From Amycolatopsis regifaucium (lineage in GTDB: Bacteria > Actinomycetota > Actinomycetes > Mycobacteriales > Pseudonocardiaceae), in the NCBI RefSeq assembly GCF_001613935.1, contig NZ_LQCI01000049.1, positions 1-64,000 of the forward strand: a stretch of DNA of 64,000 bases, in the 5' to 3' direction. The notes under the pieces are model-generated. The model did no database searches and was not told the origin of the DNA. It saw only the letters and a program-made list of their open reading frames with translations. Position numbers and translations under genes: made by a program. This document shows positions 1 through 8,114 of the stretch, piece by piece; positions within the stretch are counted from its first letter, which is position 1, and every line of letters begins with the position of its first letter.

Positions 1-44
1 CAAAGCCATCCTCACCCTCGAACAAACACGATGAAAAAGGCTCA

Positions 45-61
45 ATGAAGGGGCCTTTCAT
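45..61. repeat. Short palindrome beyond the symporter gene
   Basis: A 17-bp imperfect palindrome (ATGAAGGGGCCTTTCAT) lies just past the 3' end of the minus-strand symporter gene. Its core resembles the GGCCCCCTTCAT core of the longer gene-end palindromes in this window. It is too short, with no loop, to be a convincing terminator by itself. Nothing else was recognised in bases 1-77. Confidence 0.3.
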
Positions 62-77
62 AGCGTTCGGGGACGAG

Positions 78-1661
78 TTAAACGGGCGTCGACTCCTTCA
101 CGTCCGGCTCCGCGAGCGGGTCCTCACTGCGGTGCCGCAGCGAGAGCAGCCCACCCACGACGAGCGTGATCACCACGCCGCACAACGTGTACCAGGGCCA
201 CGCCAGCGCCACCTTGGTCCCGGCGGCCCGGCCGAAGTCGATGCCGATCAGGCTGCCGTCCGGTTTGTTGAACTTGACGCCGAGGATGATGAACGCCATC
301 ACGATCACCGTCGACACGAACGCGACGATCGCGTCCGCCTGCCTCGCCCGCTTGAACAGCAGGCCCAGCAGGAACGCGCCGAGCAGCGCGCCATAGGTGT
401 AGCCGGTGATGCCGAGCGCCTGCACCACGATCGGGTCGGCCGAGGTCTTGTTGGACGAGGCGAAGAAACCCGCGCACAGGATCAGCGCGCCCGCCCAGAC
501 GATCGTCCAGATCCGGCCGTGCTTCAGCCGGTCGGCTTCCGGCAGCTGCCTGCCGATCACCCGTTCGTAGACGTCGGTCACCGTGGACGAGGCCAGCGCG
601 CCGAGTGACGAACTCAGTGCGGCGGCGAGGATCCCGGCGATCACGAAGCCGGACAGACCACTCGGCAGGTCGTTCACGATGAAGTTCGCGAACAGTTCGT
701 CCTTGTTGGCGAGGCCGAGTCCTTCCGGCTTCGGTTTCGTGGGGGCCAGGCCGTTGTACAGCGCCCACAGCAGCACCCCGATGAACAGGAACAGCGCGAA
801 CTGGACGAACACCACGAAACCGCTGGCGACCAGCGCCTTCCGTGCGGCGCGCAGGTCGTTGGTCGCCTGCAGGCGCTGCACGATCAGCTGGTCGGAGCCG
901 TGCGACGCCATCGAGAGCACCGCGCCGCCGATCACGGCGGTGAAGAAGGCGTACTGCCCGGTGAGCATGTTCGAGGTGAAGTCGAAGAGCTGGAACTTGT
1001 TGGCGTCGACGGCCTTGCCGAACCAGCCGTCCGGCAGCCGCCCGGCGATCACCCAGATGACCACGACCGCGCCGAGGATGTACCAGAGCATCTGGATCGC
1101 GTCGACCCAGACGACGGCGCGGACCCCGCCGAAGAAGCTGTAGATCACCATCGCGATGCCGAGCCCGACCACGATGGTCCAGTACGAGACCGTCAGGCCG
1201 TAGGCGGCGAGCACCACATTGATCGGGATGGCGGTGGCGAACAGCCGGATGCCGTCGGCCAAGGTGCGGGTGAGCAGGAAGGTCACCGACGCGGTGCCCT
1301 GCAACCCGTTGCCGAACCGTTTGCCCAGGAAGGCGTACGCGGTGACGAGGTTGCCCGCGACGTAGCGCGGCAACAGCACCATCGACACCACGATCCGGCC
1401 GGCGATGTAGCCGACCGCCAGCGCCAGATAGGTCATCCCGCCTTCGCCCGGGGTGGCGATGTAGGCCACCGTCGGCACGGAAAGCACGGTGAGGGTGGAC
1501 GTCTCCGCGGAGACCACCGACAGGCAGGCCACCCACCAGGAGATCTTGCCTTCGCCGACGAAGTAGTCGGAGCCGGATTTCTGTTTGCCGCCGATCCAGA
1601 TGCCCAGCAGGGGCATGCCGACCAGAAAAAGCCCGATGATCGCGAGGTCAAGTGCGCGCAT
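78..1661 (-). CDS. Sodium:solute symporter (SSS family)
   Basis: A 527-aa polytopic membrane protein with hydrophobic segments along nearly its whole length. The N-terminal pattern (LAIIGLFLVGMPLLGIWIGG, then SDYFVGEGKISWW) and the later S-rich stretch AALSSSLGALASSTVTDVYE are typical of sodium:solute symporters of the sialic acid/sugar branch. It starts 9 bp after the stop of the anhydro-MurNAc kinase gene on the same strand, so the two are probably co-transcribed. From that context it may import an amino sugar or muropeptide breakdown product. The substrate is inference; the family call is firm. Confidence 0.87.
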   Translation of the reverse strand: MRALDLAIIGLFLVGMPLLGIWIGGKQKSGSDYFVGEGKISWWVACLSVVSAETSTLTVLSVPTVAYIATPGEGGMTYLALAVGYIAGRIVVSMVLLPRYVAGNLVTAYAFLGKRFGNGLQGTASVTFLLTRTLADGIRLFATAIPINVVLAAYGLTVSYWTIVVGLGIAMVIYSFFGGVRAVVWVDAIQMLWYILGAVVVIWVIAGRLPDGWFGKAVDANKFQLFDFTSNMLTGQYAFFTAVIGGAVLSMASHGSDQLIVQRLQATNDLRAARKALVASGFVVFVQFALFLFIGVLLWALYNGLAPTKPKPEGLGLANKDELFANFIVNDLPSGLSGFVIAGILAAALSSSLGALASSTVTDVYERVIGRQLPEADRLKHGRIWTIVWAGALILCAGFFASSNKTSADPIVVQALGITGYTYGALLGAFLLGLLFKRARQADAIVAFVSTVIVMAFIILGVKFNKPDGSLIGIDFGRAAGTKVALAWPWYTLCGVVITLVVGGLLSLRHRSEDPLAEPDVKESTPV

Positions 1662-1670
1662 CCGTATCTC

Positions 1671-2879
1671 CTATCGCTCGCCGGTCGCCGCCGCTACCCG
1701 TAGCCGGGTCACGGTTGAGGCATGAGGCGCGGGAAGCCGCAGGGATCCCGCGCCCGGGGTGATGTTGCCGAGAAGCCGGTCGCCACGGGCACCGGTCGCC
1801 GACGGGAGGTTCCCCGGGACGCCGGACCAGGTCAGCCAGCCGAGCAGAATGGTCAGGTATGCCTCTTTGCCCGCTCGTGGCAGGCCGTGGTCGTCGCTGG
1901 TCTTCAGTGCCGTACCGGGCAGATTCCGGGCGAGCGCGGCCATCAGCGCCGGGTTGTCGGCGCCGCCGCCGGAGACGATCAGCGTCGCGATCGCGTGGCG
2001 TCGGCATTCCGCGGCGATCGTCACGGCCGTGAGTTCTGTGAGGGTCGCCAGGAGGTCTTCGGCGCCGACGGGTGGGAGACCATCGAGCGCGGTGTCGAGG
2101 TAGGTGCCGTGGAACAGTTCCTTGCCGGTCGACTTCGGCGGCGCGGCCGCGTAGTACGGGTCGAGCAGGAGTTTCGCCAGCAGGTCGGGCCGGATGTCCC
2201 CGCGCAGGGCGAGCGCTCCGTCGATGTCGGCACGCCGTCCGGTGGCGCGGTGCGCGACGAGGTCCATCAGGGCGTTGCCGGGCCCGGTGTCGTAGGCGAG
2301 GACGTCGCCGTCGGCGGGGACCACGGTGATGTTGGCGATGCCGCCGATGTTCAGTGCGGCGATGGGGCCGGAATCGGCCATCTCCCGGAGCCACAACGCG
2401 TCCAGCGTGCTGGCCAGCGGTGCGCCGTGCCCGCCCGCGGCGACGTCGCGCACGCGCAGGTCGGCCACCACGGGTAGCCCGGTGCGCTCGGCGATCCACG
2501 CCGGATTCCCCAGTTGCAGCGTGCCGCGCGCGGTGCCGTCCTCGACCCAGTGGAACACGGTCTGTCCCAGTGAGGCGACGACGTCGGCTTCACCACCGGC
2601 CAGTTCCTCGATGCCCCGAGCGGCGGCCTCGCCGAAGGCCTGTCCTACCAGGGTGTCGAGTTTTGTCAGCTGCTCGGCGCTGCAGGGATTCGGCGGCAGG
2701 GCGGCGAGCAAGGCGTCACGGAGCGGTCCGGGATAAGGGACTTCGAGCTGACCGAGCGGGGCAAGCTCCACAGTGTCCCCGTGGGCGCGCAGTTCGGCGG
2801 CCGCCACGTCGATCCCGTCGATCGACGTGCCGGAGATGAGTCCGATCACCCGGACCCCAGTGCCGGAGAAAACCGTCAT
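1671..2879 (-). CDS. anmK: Anhydro-N-acetylmuramic acid kinase
   Basis: A 402-aa protein that opens with the family signature GLISGTSIDGIDVAAAEL. It also carries SLGQTVFHW, NIGGIANITVV, DTGPGNALMD and the SGGGADNPALM nucleotide-binding stretch, all expected of AnmK. The enzyme phosphorylates and opens 1,6-anhydro-MurNAc to MurNAc-6-phosphate in the cytoplasm, feeding peptidoglycan recycling. It is the first gene of a two-gene unit with the symporter downstream, so uptake and phosphorylation of recovered wall sugar is a reasonable reading. A GTG nine codons in is a possible alternative start. Confidence 0.92.
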   Translation of the reverse strand: MTVFSGTGVRVIGLISGTSIDGIDVAAAELRAHGDTVELAPLGQLEVPYPGPLRDALLAALPPNPCSAEQLTKLDTLVGQAFGEAAARGIEELAGGEADVVASLGQTVFHWVEDGTARGTLQLGNPAWIAERTGLPVVADLRVRDVAAGGHGAPLASTLDALWLREMADSGPIAALNIGGIANITVVPADGDVLAYDTGPGNALMDLVAHRATGRRADIDGALALRGDIRPDLLAKLLLDPYYAAAPPKSTGKELFHGTYLDTALDGLPPVGAEDLLATLTELTAVTIAAECRRHAIATLIVSGGGADNPALMAALARNLPGTALKTSDDHGLPRAGKEAYLTILLGWLTWSGVPGNLPSATGARGDRLLGNITPGAGSLRLPAPHASTVTRLRVAAATGER

Positions 2880-3032
2880 TCTTCAGTGGTCTAGCCCTCG
2901 TTCCGGAGACCGCGCAAGCAGGACTGTTTCTTCTTGTCCGAAATGAGTCCTATCCAGTGGGTGTCTGACGAGATCGGCTGCCTCGCAGTGGGGCGCCTGA
3001 GCCGGGCCGGGTGCGGATGCGAAGATGGCGCC

Positions 3033-4361
3033 GTGTCGAGCTCCCCCTGGTTCTGGATCGTTGTCGTTGCCGTCGTGGTTCTGGTCGCCGTCTTGGTGGC
3101 CGGGCTGTTCATCGCGCGCCGCCGCCGGATCAGCCTGGACGAGTCCAAGGCTGCCGAGGCTGTCGAGCGCGCGAAGCCGAAGGGCGGCGGATATGCCGCG
3201 ACCGGCGGGATCGCCCTCGCTCCAGGCGGTGAGAAGACCGAGGAGCCCGTCGAGCCGGAGCATCCGGTCGAGGAACGTCCCGAGACCGACGGCCAGCCCG
3301 CGGTCGGGGACGACGCGTCGGTGCCGAGGGATTCCGCGCAGCGCACGGTGCGCGACGTCGAACTCCCCGAACCCGTGGAGCCTGCCGAGCCCGCCGGGGA
3401 GCCCGCACCCGCCCGCGAGGAGATCGCCCCCGCGACCGGTCGGATCGAGCGGCTGCGCGGCCGGCTTTCGAAGTCGCGTTCGGTGTTCGGGCAGAGCCTG
3501 CTGGGTCTGCTGGGTGCCGGTGACCTGGACGAGGATTCCTGGCAGGACGTCGAAGACACGCTGCTCATGGCCGACCTGGGTGCCGCGACGACCACCGAGA
3601 TCGTCGAGCGCCTGCGTGAAGAGCTGAAGCGCCGCGCCGTGCGGACGTCCGAAGAGGCACGCGCGGTTCTGCAAGAGGTCCTCACCGCCGCCCTGTCGAC
3701 CGACGCGGTCCGCGCCGTCCGCGCGTTGCCGCACACCGTCGACGGGGCGAAGCAGCCCGCCGTCGTCCTGGTCGCCGGTGTCAACGGAACCGGCAAGACC
3801 ACCACCACCGGCAAGCTCGCCCGGGTGCTCGTCGCGCAGGGGAGCACCGTCGTACTCGGCGCGGCCGACACCTTCCGGGCCGCCGCGGCGGACCAGTTGC
3901 AGACCTGGGCCGAGCGCGTGGGCGCGGAGGTCGTGCGCGGCAAGGAAGGCGCGGACCCGGCGGCGGTCGCCTTCGACTCCGTCAAACGCGGCATCGAGGC
4001 GGGCGTGGACGCGGTACTGGTCGACACCGCCGGCCGTCTGCACACCAAGACCGGCCTGATGGACGAGCTGGGCAAGGTCAAGCGAGTCGTCGAGAAGCTG
4101 GCGAAGGTCGACGAGGTGCTGCTGGTGCTCGACGCCACCACCGGGCAGAACGGGCTGATGCAGGCGCGCGTGTTCTCGGAGGTCATCGACGTCACCGGCA
4201 TCGTGCTGACCAAACTGGACGGCACCGCGAAGGGCGGCATCGTCTTCCAGTTGCAGCGCGAACTCGGGGTGCCGGTCAAGCTGGTCGGTCTCGGCGAAGG
4301 CCCGGACGACCTGGCGCCCTTCGAGCCGGGCGCGTTCGTCGAGGCCCTGCTCGGCAACTAG
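3033..4361 (+). CDS. ftsY: Signal recognition particle receptor FtsY
   Basis: A 442-aa SRP receptor GTPase. The GTG start is chosen because it puts a single membrane anchor (WFWIVVVAVVVLVAVLVAG) at residues 6-24. An acidic, proline- and glutamate-rich linker follows, then the NG domain: a P-loop GVNGTGKTTTTGKLA near residue 249, DTAGRLHTKTGL, and TKLDGTAKGG. It docks ribosome-SRP complexes at the membrane, and its partner Ffh is encoded at 45013-46554. An N-terminal membrane anchor is common in actinobacterial FtsY. Its stop overlaps the end of a small minus-strand gene. No obvious ribosome-binding site was seen. Confidence 0.95.
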   Translation: MSSSPWFWIVVVAVVVLVAVLVAGLFIARRRRISLDESKAAEAVERAKPKGGGYAATGGIALAPGGEKTEEPVEPEHPVEERPETDGQPAVGDDASVPRDSAQRTVRDVELPEPVEPAEPAGEPAPAREEIAPATGRIERLRGRLSKSRSVFGQSLLGLLGAGDLDEDSWQDVEDTLLMADLGAATTTEIVERLREELKRRAVRTSEEARAVLQEVLTAALSTDAVRAVRALPHTVDGAKQPAVVLVAGVNGTGKTTTTGKLARVLVAQGSTVVLGAADTFRAAAADQLQTWAERVGAEVVRGKEGADPAAVAFDSVKRGIEAGVDAVLVDTAGRLHTKTGLMDELGKVKRVVEKLAKVDEVLLVLDATTGQNGLMQARVFSEVIDVTGIVLTKLDGTAKGGIVFQLQRELGVPVKLVGLGEGPDDLAPFEPGAFVEALLGN

Positions 4362-4507
4362 GACGCACGCAGGCGGGGGAGCAGCACTTCCACCAGGTAG
4401 CGGGAGACCTGAAGACGGTGGTCCAGGCAGGGTAAGTACATCCCGGCGCCCCCGCACATCGGGCATCCCGGGTTCCTCAGGCTGACCGACCGAGGAGAGG
4501 CGTGCAA
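4358..4507 (-). CDS. Small Cys-rich reading frame, possibly the frameshifted tail of the next gene
   Basis: An open frame of up to 49 aa from a TTG codon. It contains CPMCGGAGMYLPC, a CxxCxGxG-type zinc-binding pattern, followed by LQVSRYLVEVLLPRLRAS. Nearly every codon from the Cys motif to the stop ends in G or C, which argues that this segment is translated. It overlaps the end of the 111-aa gene at 4477-4812 in a different frame and has no clear start site of its own. It could be a separate small protein, the C-terminus of that gene after a frameshift, or a remnant. Function unknown. Confidence 0.4.
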   Translation of the reverse strand: MHASPRSVSLRNPGCPMCGGAGMYLPCLDHRLQVSRYLVEVLLPRLRAS

Positions 4508-4812
4508 TGTCGGCGCCACGCCTTGCCAGGGGACAGTTCGAGGATCGACGCCGTGATCCGGTACCTGCCCCGGTTCAGCCGCACGCGGGCGGTTTCCCCC
4601 AGCACCATGGGCAAGGTCAGGATGACCGGTGCTTTCGCGCCCCGGTAGTACGGCAAGGTGTACTTCACGGTGATGTCGAGGTCGCTGGTCGCTTCGGCGC
4701 CTTGGCCGCTCAGATCGTGCCACTGTGGTTTCCGGCCGCCTGCGGTCACTGCCCGGTCGAGTGCCTTCTCCGCGAGCTTCCGCCCCACCCAGGCGATCAC
4801 CGGCTCGACCAT
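4477..4812 (-). CDS. Hypothetical protein, 111 aa
   Basis: Not recognised as a known family. The N-terminus (MVEPVIAWVGRKLAEKALDR) looks like an amphipathic helix. The middle has alternating hydrophobic strands (DITVKYTLPYY, APVILTLPMVLGE, GRYRITASILEL), suggesting a small beta-rich domain. The last 15 or so codons lose the G/C third-position bias of the rest of the gene, while an overlapping frame gains it further on at 4358-4507. The annotated end may therefore be wrong. It stands alone between ftsY (convergent) and the MFS transporter gene. Confidence 0.5.
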   Translation of the reverse strand: MVEPVIAWVGRKLAEKALDRAVTAGGRKPQWHDLSGQGAEATSDLDITVKYTLPYYRGAKAPVILTLPMVLGETARVRLNRGRYRITASILELSPGKAWRRHCTPLLGRSA

Positions 4813-4853
4813 CTGACTTCCCCCTCGCTCGGCCCCTCTCGAGGTTACGGCGG

Positions 4854-4888
4854 AGGCCCCTCTCCCGGCTCAGCCGAAAGAGGGGCCT
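4854..4888 (-). terminator. Hairpin after the MFS transporter gene
   Basis: Perfect 10-bp arms (aggcccctct / agaggggcct) enclose an inner CGGCT-C-AGCCG stem, giving a long stable hairpin 15 bp past the stop of the minus-strand MFS gene. There is no T-run, as is usual for high-GC terminators. Termination is inferred from structure and position. Confidence 0.7.
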
Positions 4889-4903
4889 TCACGGACTTCG
4901 CCG

Positions 4904-6391
4904 TCACACGGAGACCGGAGCGTCGGCCGGGGCGGTTTTCTTGTCCTGCATCACCAGGAACGCGACGACCGCCGCGGCCAGCACGCCCACGGCGCTCACG
5001 AGGAACGTCGTCGACATCGCCGAGGTGAATGACTCGCGGGCCGCGCTCATCAGGCCACCGTCGCCGGTGGCGAAGGCGTCACCGATTGAAAGCCGCGCCT
5101 GCGCCGGAGCGGACTCGGGCATCCGCGAAGTGAACAAGCCGGACACGATGCTGCCGAGGATTGCGATGCCGAGCGCGGCGCCCAGCTGCTGGATCGTGTC
5201 GTTGAGCGCGGAGCCGACCCCGGCCTGCTCTTCGGGAACCTCGCCCATCAGCGCCGCGATCGCCGACGGCATCGCCAGTCCGCCACCGGCGCCGAGCAGG
5301 AACAGCGCGATCGCGGGCAGCAGGAAACCTTCGCTCGCCGACATCGTCGCGAGCAGGGCGAAGCCGCCGGCCATCACGATCATCCCGAAGGTGGCCAGTG
5401 CCCGGTTGCCGATCTTCTGACCCAGCGTGGCGCCCAGAGTGTTGAACAGCAGCGACGCGATGGCCATCGGGATGAACGCCAGACCCGCCTCGGTGGGGGT
5501 GTAGCCGAGCACGAACTGCAGGTACTGGGTCAGGAGCAGCAGCAGACCGCCGTTGCCGATCTGCACCAGTGTGAGCGACAGGCTGCCACCGCTGAAGTTG
5601 CGCTTGCGGAACAGCTTGAGCGGGACCATCGGCGACGGTGTGTGCCGTTCCCACACCACGAAACCGGCCAGGCTCACCACCGCGATCGCCAGCGGCACGA
5701 GCGTCCCGGCCTCGGTGAAGCCGTGCTTGGGCAGCTCGATGATCGTCCAGACCAGCGCGACCATCCCGGTCGCGGACAGGATCGCGCCGAGCGGATCCGG
5801 CTTCTGCCACGGACCCTTGGACTCGGGCATCAGCGTGAGCGCGGCGAGCACGGCGATGGCGACGATCGGCACGTTGATCAGGAACACCGCGCCCCACCAG
5901 AACCACGCGATCAGCACGCCGCCCAGCACCGGGCCGCCGACCAGGCCTAGCATCGCGACCGCGCTCCACGCCGCCATCGCCTTGCGGCGCTCTTCGTCGT
6001 CGAAGACGGTGATCAGGATCGAAAGGGTGCTCGGCATGATTAGAGCGCCGCCGACGCCCATCACCGCGCGGGCCACGATCAGTTCGAGCGGGTCCGCCGC
6101 GAACGCGGCGACGAGTGAGGCCGCCCCGAAAAGGGCCAGGCCGATGATCATCACCTTCCGGCGGCCGAAGCGGTCGCCGAGGCTGCCCGAGGTGAGCAGC
6201 AGTCCGGCGAACACCAGGATGTAGGAGTCCAGGATCCATTGCGTCTCCTGGGCGCTCGCCCCTAGGTCTTCGGCGAGCGGCGGCACGGCGACGGTCAGCA
6301 CCATGTTGTCCACGACCAGCACGAGCGTGCTCAAGCACAGCACGATCAGGACCCACCAGCGGCGCGGATCGCGCCCTTCGATCACCTTCAT
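4904..6391 (-). CDS. MFS drug exporter, 14-TM (DHA2/EmrB-QacA type)
   Basis: A 495-aa major facilitator. Motif A appears as GSLGDRFGRRKVM after the second hydrophobic segment. LVVDNMVLTVAVPPLAEDLG near the N-terminus and the motif C-like GLVGGPVLGGVL place it in the DHA2 drug:H+ antiporter group. The start MKVIEGRDPRRWW is chosen because it directly precedes the first membrane segment. An upstream in-frame ATG exists but would add only a short non-hydrophobic leader. It is divergent from a TetR gene with paired operator-like repeats between them, the usual layout of an autoregulated efflux pair. Confidence 0.87.
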   Translation of the reverse strand: MKVIEGRDPRRWWVLIVLCLSTLVLVVDNMVLTVAVPPLAEDLGASAQETQWILDSYILVFAGLLLTSGSLGDRFGRRKVMIIGLALFGAASLVAAFAADPLELIVARAVMGVGGALIMPSTLSILITVFDDEERRKAMAAWSAVAMLGLVGGPVLGGVLIAWFWWGAVFLINVPIVAIAVLAALTLMPESKGPWQKPDPLGAILSATGMVALVWTIIELPKHGFTEAGTLVPLAIAVVSLAGFVVWERHTPSPMVPLKLFRKRNFSGGSLSLTLVQIGNGGLLLLLTQYLQFVLGYTPTEAGLAFIPMAIASLLFNTLGATLGQKIGNRALATFGMIVMAGGFALLATMSASEGFLLPAIALFLLGAGGGLAMPSAIAALMGEVPEEQAGVGSALNDTIQQLGAALGIAILGSIVSGLFTSRMPESAPAQARLSIGDAFATGDGGLMSAARESFTSAMSTTFLVSAVGVLAAAVVAFLVMQDKKTAPADAPVSV

Positions 6392-6409
6392 CGGGAAACC
6401 CCCAGAGTC

Positions 6410-6452
6410 GTTCGCGTACATTGTTCCGTTGCTGCGCACACTGTACGCAAAC
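6410..6452. promoter_or_regulatory. Inverted repeat between MFS exporter and tetR, candidate TetR operator
   Basis: GTTCGCGTACA (6410-6420) and TGTACGCAAAC (6442-6452) are 11-bp inverted arms with one mismatch, separated by 21 bp, in the 108-bp divergent intergenic region. A further GTTCGCAA half-site follows at 6472. Position and symmetry suit binding by the TetR protein encoded at 6500. This is inferred from sequence only. Confidence 0.6.
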
Positions 6453-6499
6453 TGCGAGATCGTTCGCAAGGGGGTACGTCGTGCGCTAAAGTGGGCGGT

Positions 6500-7225
6500 A
6501 TGCCCACTGAGGAGAAGCCGATTCAGTCGGTGTGGACCCGTCCGCGCCGTAAGCGGGAGCAACCCGCGTTGAGCCAGGCTCAGATCGTCGCCGAGGCCGT
6601 CCGGCTCCTGGACGTCGAAGGCGTCGACGCGCTGAGCATGCGCAGGCTCGGCACCGCGCTCAACGCGGGCGCGACCTCGCTGTACCGGCACGTGGCCAAC
6701 CGTGACGAGTTGATCGAGCTGGTTGTCGACGAGGTCTACGGCGAAATCACCGTGCCGGAAGAGGGCGTTTCGTGGCGCGAGGCGGCCGTCGTCGGGGCGC
6801 GGAGTGTGCGCGCGATGATCCTGCGGCACCCGTGGATCGCTGCACTGCTCGGCTCGGTCGGCCTGTCGTACCTGGGGCCGAATGTCATGCGGCTCAACGA
6901 GCGGCTGCTGGCCGTCTTCGTGGCCGCGGGCTTCCCTGACGACGAGGCGGATCAGGCGATCAGCGCGGTGATCTCGTACGTCATCGGCATGGGGACCACC
7001 GAGGCGGCATGGCTCACGACGGTCGCGAAGAGCGGCCGGAGCGAGCGTGAATGGGCGGAGCATCTGCGTCCCGCCGTCGAGGAGGCGGCGCGGGAGTATC
7101 CGCACCAGCGGGAGCGGCTCGTCCGCGACGACGTCGAGGCGGACCCGGAGCAGCTCCGCGACGAGAAGTTCCGTTATGGGCTGGACAGGATGCTCGACGG
7201 CTTGGAGACCCGCCTCAAACGGTGA
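6500..7225 (+). CDS. TetR family transcriptional regulator (TetR_C type)
   Basis: A 241-aa regulator. The N-terminal helix-turn-helix reads LSQAQIVAEAVRLLDVEGVDALSMRRLGTALNAGATSLYRHVANRDELIELV, in the style of TetR proteins that control MFS pumps. The rest is a helical ligand-binding domain. ATG 6500 is preferred to the GTG nine bases upstream because translation then begins MPTEEKPIQ. It is divergent from the exporter and probably represses both itself and the pump. Its last 11 bp overlap the end of the convergent IclR gene. Confidence 0.85.
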   Translation: MPTEEKPIQSVWTRPRRKREQPALSQAQIVAEAVRLLDVEGVDALSMRRLGTALNAGATSLYRHVANRDELIELVVDEVYGEITVPEEGVSWREAAVVGARSVRAMILRHPWIAALLGSVGLSYLGPNVMRLNERLLAVFVAAGFPDDEADQAISAVISYVIGMGTTEAAWLTTVAKSGRSEREWAEHLRPAVEEAAREYPHQRERLVRDDVEADPEQLRDEKFRYGLDRMLDGLETRLKR

Positions 7226-7991
7226 CCCCGTCACGCGAAAGGGTCGAACCGAGCGCGGTCGCGATCCGCTGGACGGCGGGAGCGATCCGCTCGACGGCCT
7301 CCATCGTGAGCCGTCCTGAGGGTCCGGACACCGAGACCGCCGCCGGCACCGGCGCGCCCGGGACCGCGACGGCGACGCAGCGGACGCCGAGTTCCTGCTC
7401 GGCTTCGTCGAGGGCGTAACCCTGCTGGGCGATTTTCGCCAGCTCGCGCAGGAGCGCGTCCTGGTCGGTGAAGGTGTGCTCGGTGTAGGAGGGCATGCCG
7501 GTCCGCGAGAGCAGGGCCGTGACGTCCTTGGGCGGCAGATGCGCGAGCATCGCCTTCCCCACGCCGGTGCCGTGCGGCAGGAGCCGACGTCCGACCTCGG
7601 TGAACATCCGCATCGAGTGCTTCGACGGCACCTGGGCGACGTAGACCACCTCGTCCCGCTCCAGCACCGCGAGGTTCGCCGTCTCGCCGACCTCCTCGAC
7701 GAGTTCCGCGAGCAGCGGCCGCGCCCACGAACCGAACTGCATGCTGGCGTTCTCACCCAGCCGGATGAGCCGGGCGCCCAGCGCGTACCGGCGGTTGGTG
7801 TTCTGCCGGACGTAACCCAGATCCAGCAGTGTCCTGATCAGCCGGTGGATGGTCGGCATCGGCAGCCCGGACAGGGTGGCCAGCTCCGAAAGACTGGCCT
7901 CGCCTCCGGTGTCCGCGAGATGCTCGAGGAGCTCGAAGGCCCGCTGAAGTGACTGGACGCCGCCATCGCGTCCGTTCTTCTCCGCTGCCAC
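7215..7991 (-). CDS. IclR family transcriptional regulator, likely controlling purine/glyoxylate genes
   Basis: A 258-aa IclR protein. The winged helix is at residues 12-75 (QSLQRAFELLEHLAD ... LSELATLSGLPMPTIHRLIRTLLDLGYV). The effector domain carries PHGTGVGKAMLAHLP and the C-terminal block QQGYALDEAEQELGVRCVAVAV, diagnostic of IclR. It is transcribed divergently from malate synthase, and an operator-like palindrome lies between them. Family members such as AllR and IclR sense glyoxylate or allantoin metabolites, so the same role is likely here. A second copy of the candidate operator lies at the allantoinase promoter. Confidence 0.88.
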   Translation of the reverse strand: MAAEKNGRDGGVQSLQRAFELLEHLADTGGEASLSELATLSGLPMPTIHRLIRTLLDLGYVRQNTNRRYALGARLIRLGENASMQFGSWARPLLAELVEEVGETANLAVLERDEVVYVAQVPSKHSMRMFTEVGRRLLPHGTGVGKAMLAHLPPKDVTALLSRTGMPSYTEHTFTDQDALLRELAKIAQQGYALDEAEQELGVRCVAVAVPGAPVPAAVSVSGPSGRLTMEAVERIAPAVQRIATALGSTLSRDGVTV

Positions 7992-8013
7992 CGTGGCACT
8001 CCTTACGTCGGCG

Positions 8014-8042
8014 TTGAGGTTCCGCTATGCAGAAACTATAGT
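8014..8042 (+). promoter_or_regulatory. Malate synthase promoter with an IclR-type operator in the spacer
   Basis: A -35-like TTGAGG (8014-8019) and a -10-like TATAGT (8037-8042) are separated by exactly 17 bp. The spacer is almost wholly filled by the inverted repeat TTCCGCTATGCAGAAA (8020-8035). A closely related sequence, TTCCACTGAGTGGAAA, lies at 25686-25701 upstream of allantoinase. A regulator bound here would block RNA polymerase; the divergent IclR protein is the obvious candidate. This is inference from sequence. Confidence 0.65.
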
Positions 8043-8114
8043 CCGTCATGTAAAACCGTAGGGACGTCTTGCTTGTAGGAATGTCACTGTTTATCCGAAC
8101 TCGGGGTGTTACTC

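Noticed and set aside
78..1703. Long open frames opposite and within the symporter gene
   Set aside because: They are Arg/His/Asp-rich, low-complexity translations typical of the shadow frames of a high-GC gene and lack any domain. The symporter frame alone shows family motifs.
2883..4466. A 527-codon frame antisense to ftsY
   Set aside because: ftsY shows all GTPase motifs in its frame. The antisense product has no recognisable domain and is explained by GC-skewed codon use.
6391..7756. Extension of the MFS frame through the tetR and IclR regions
   Set aside because: The extension is Arg/Ser-rich noise running antisense or parallel to real genes. The MFS fold begins at MKVIEGRDPRRWW.
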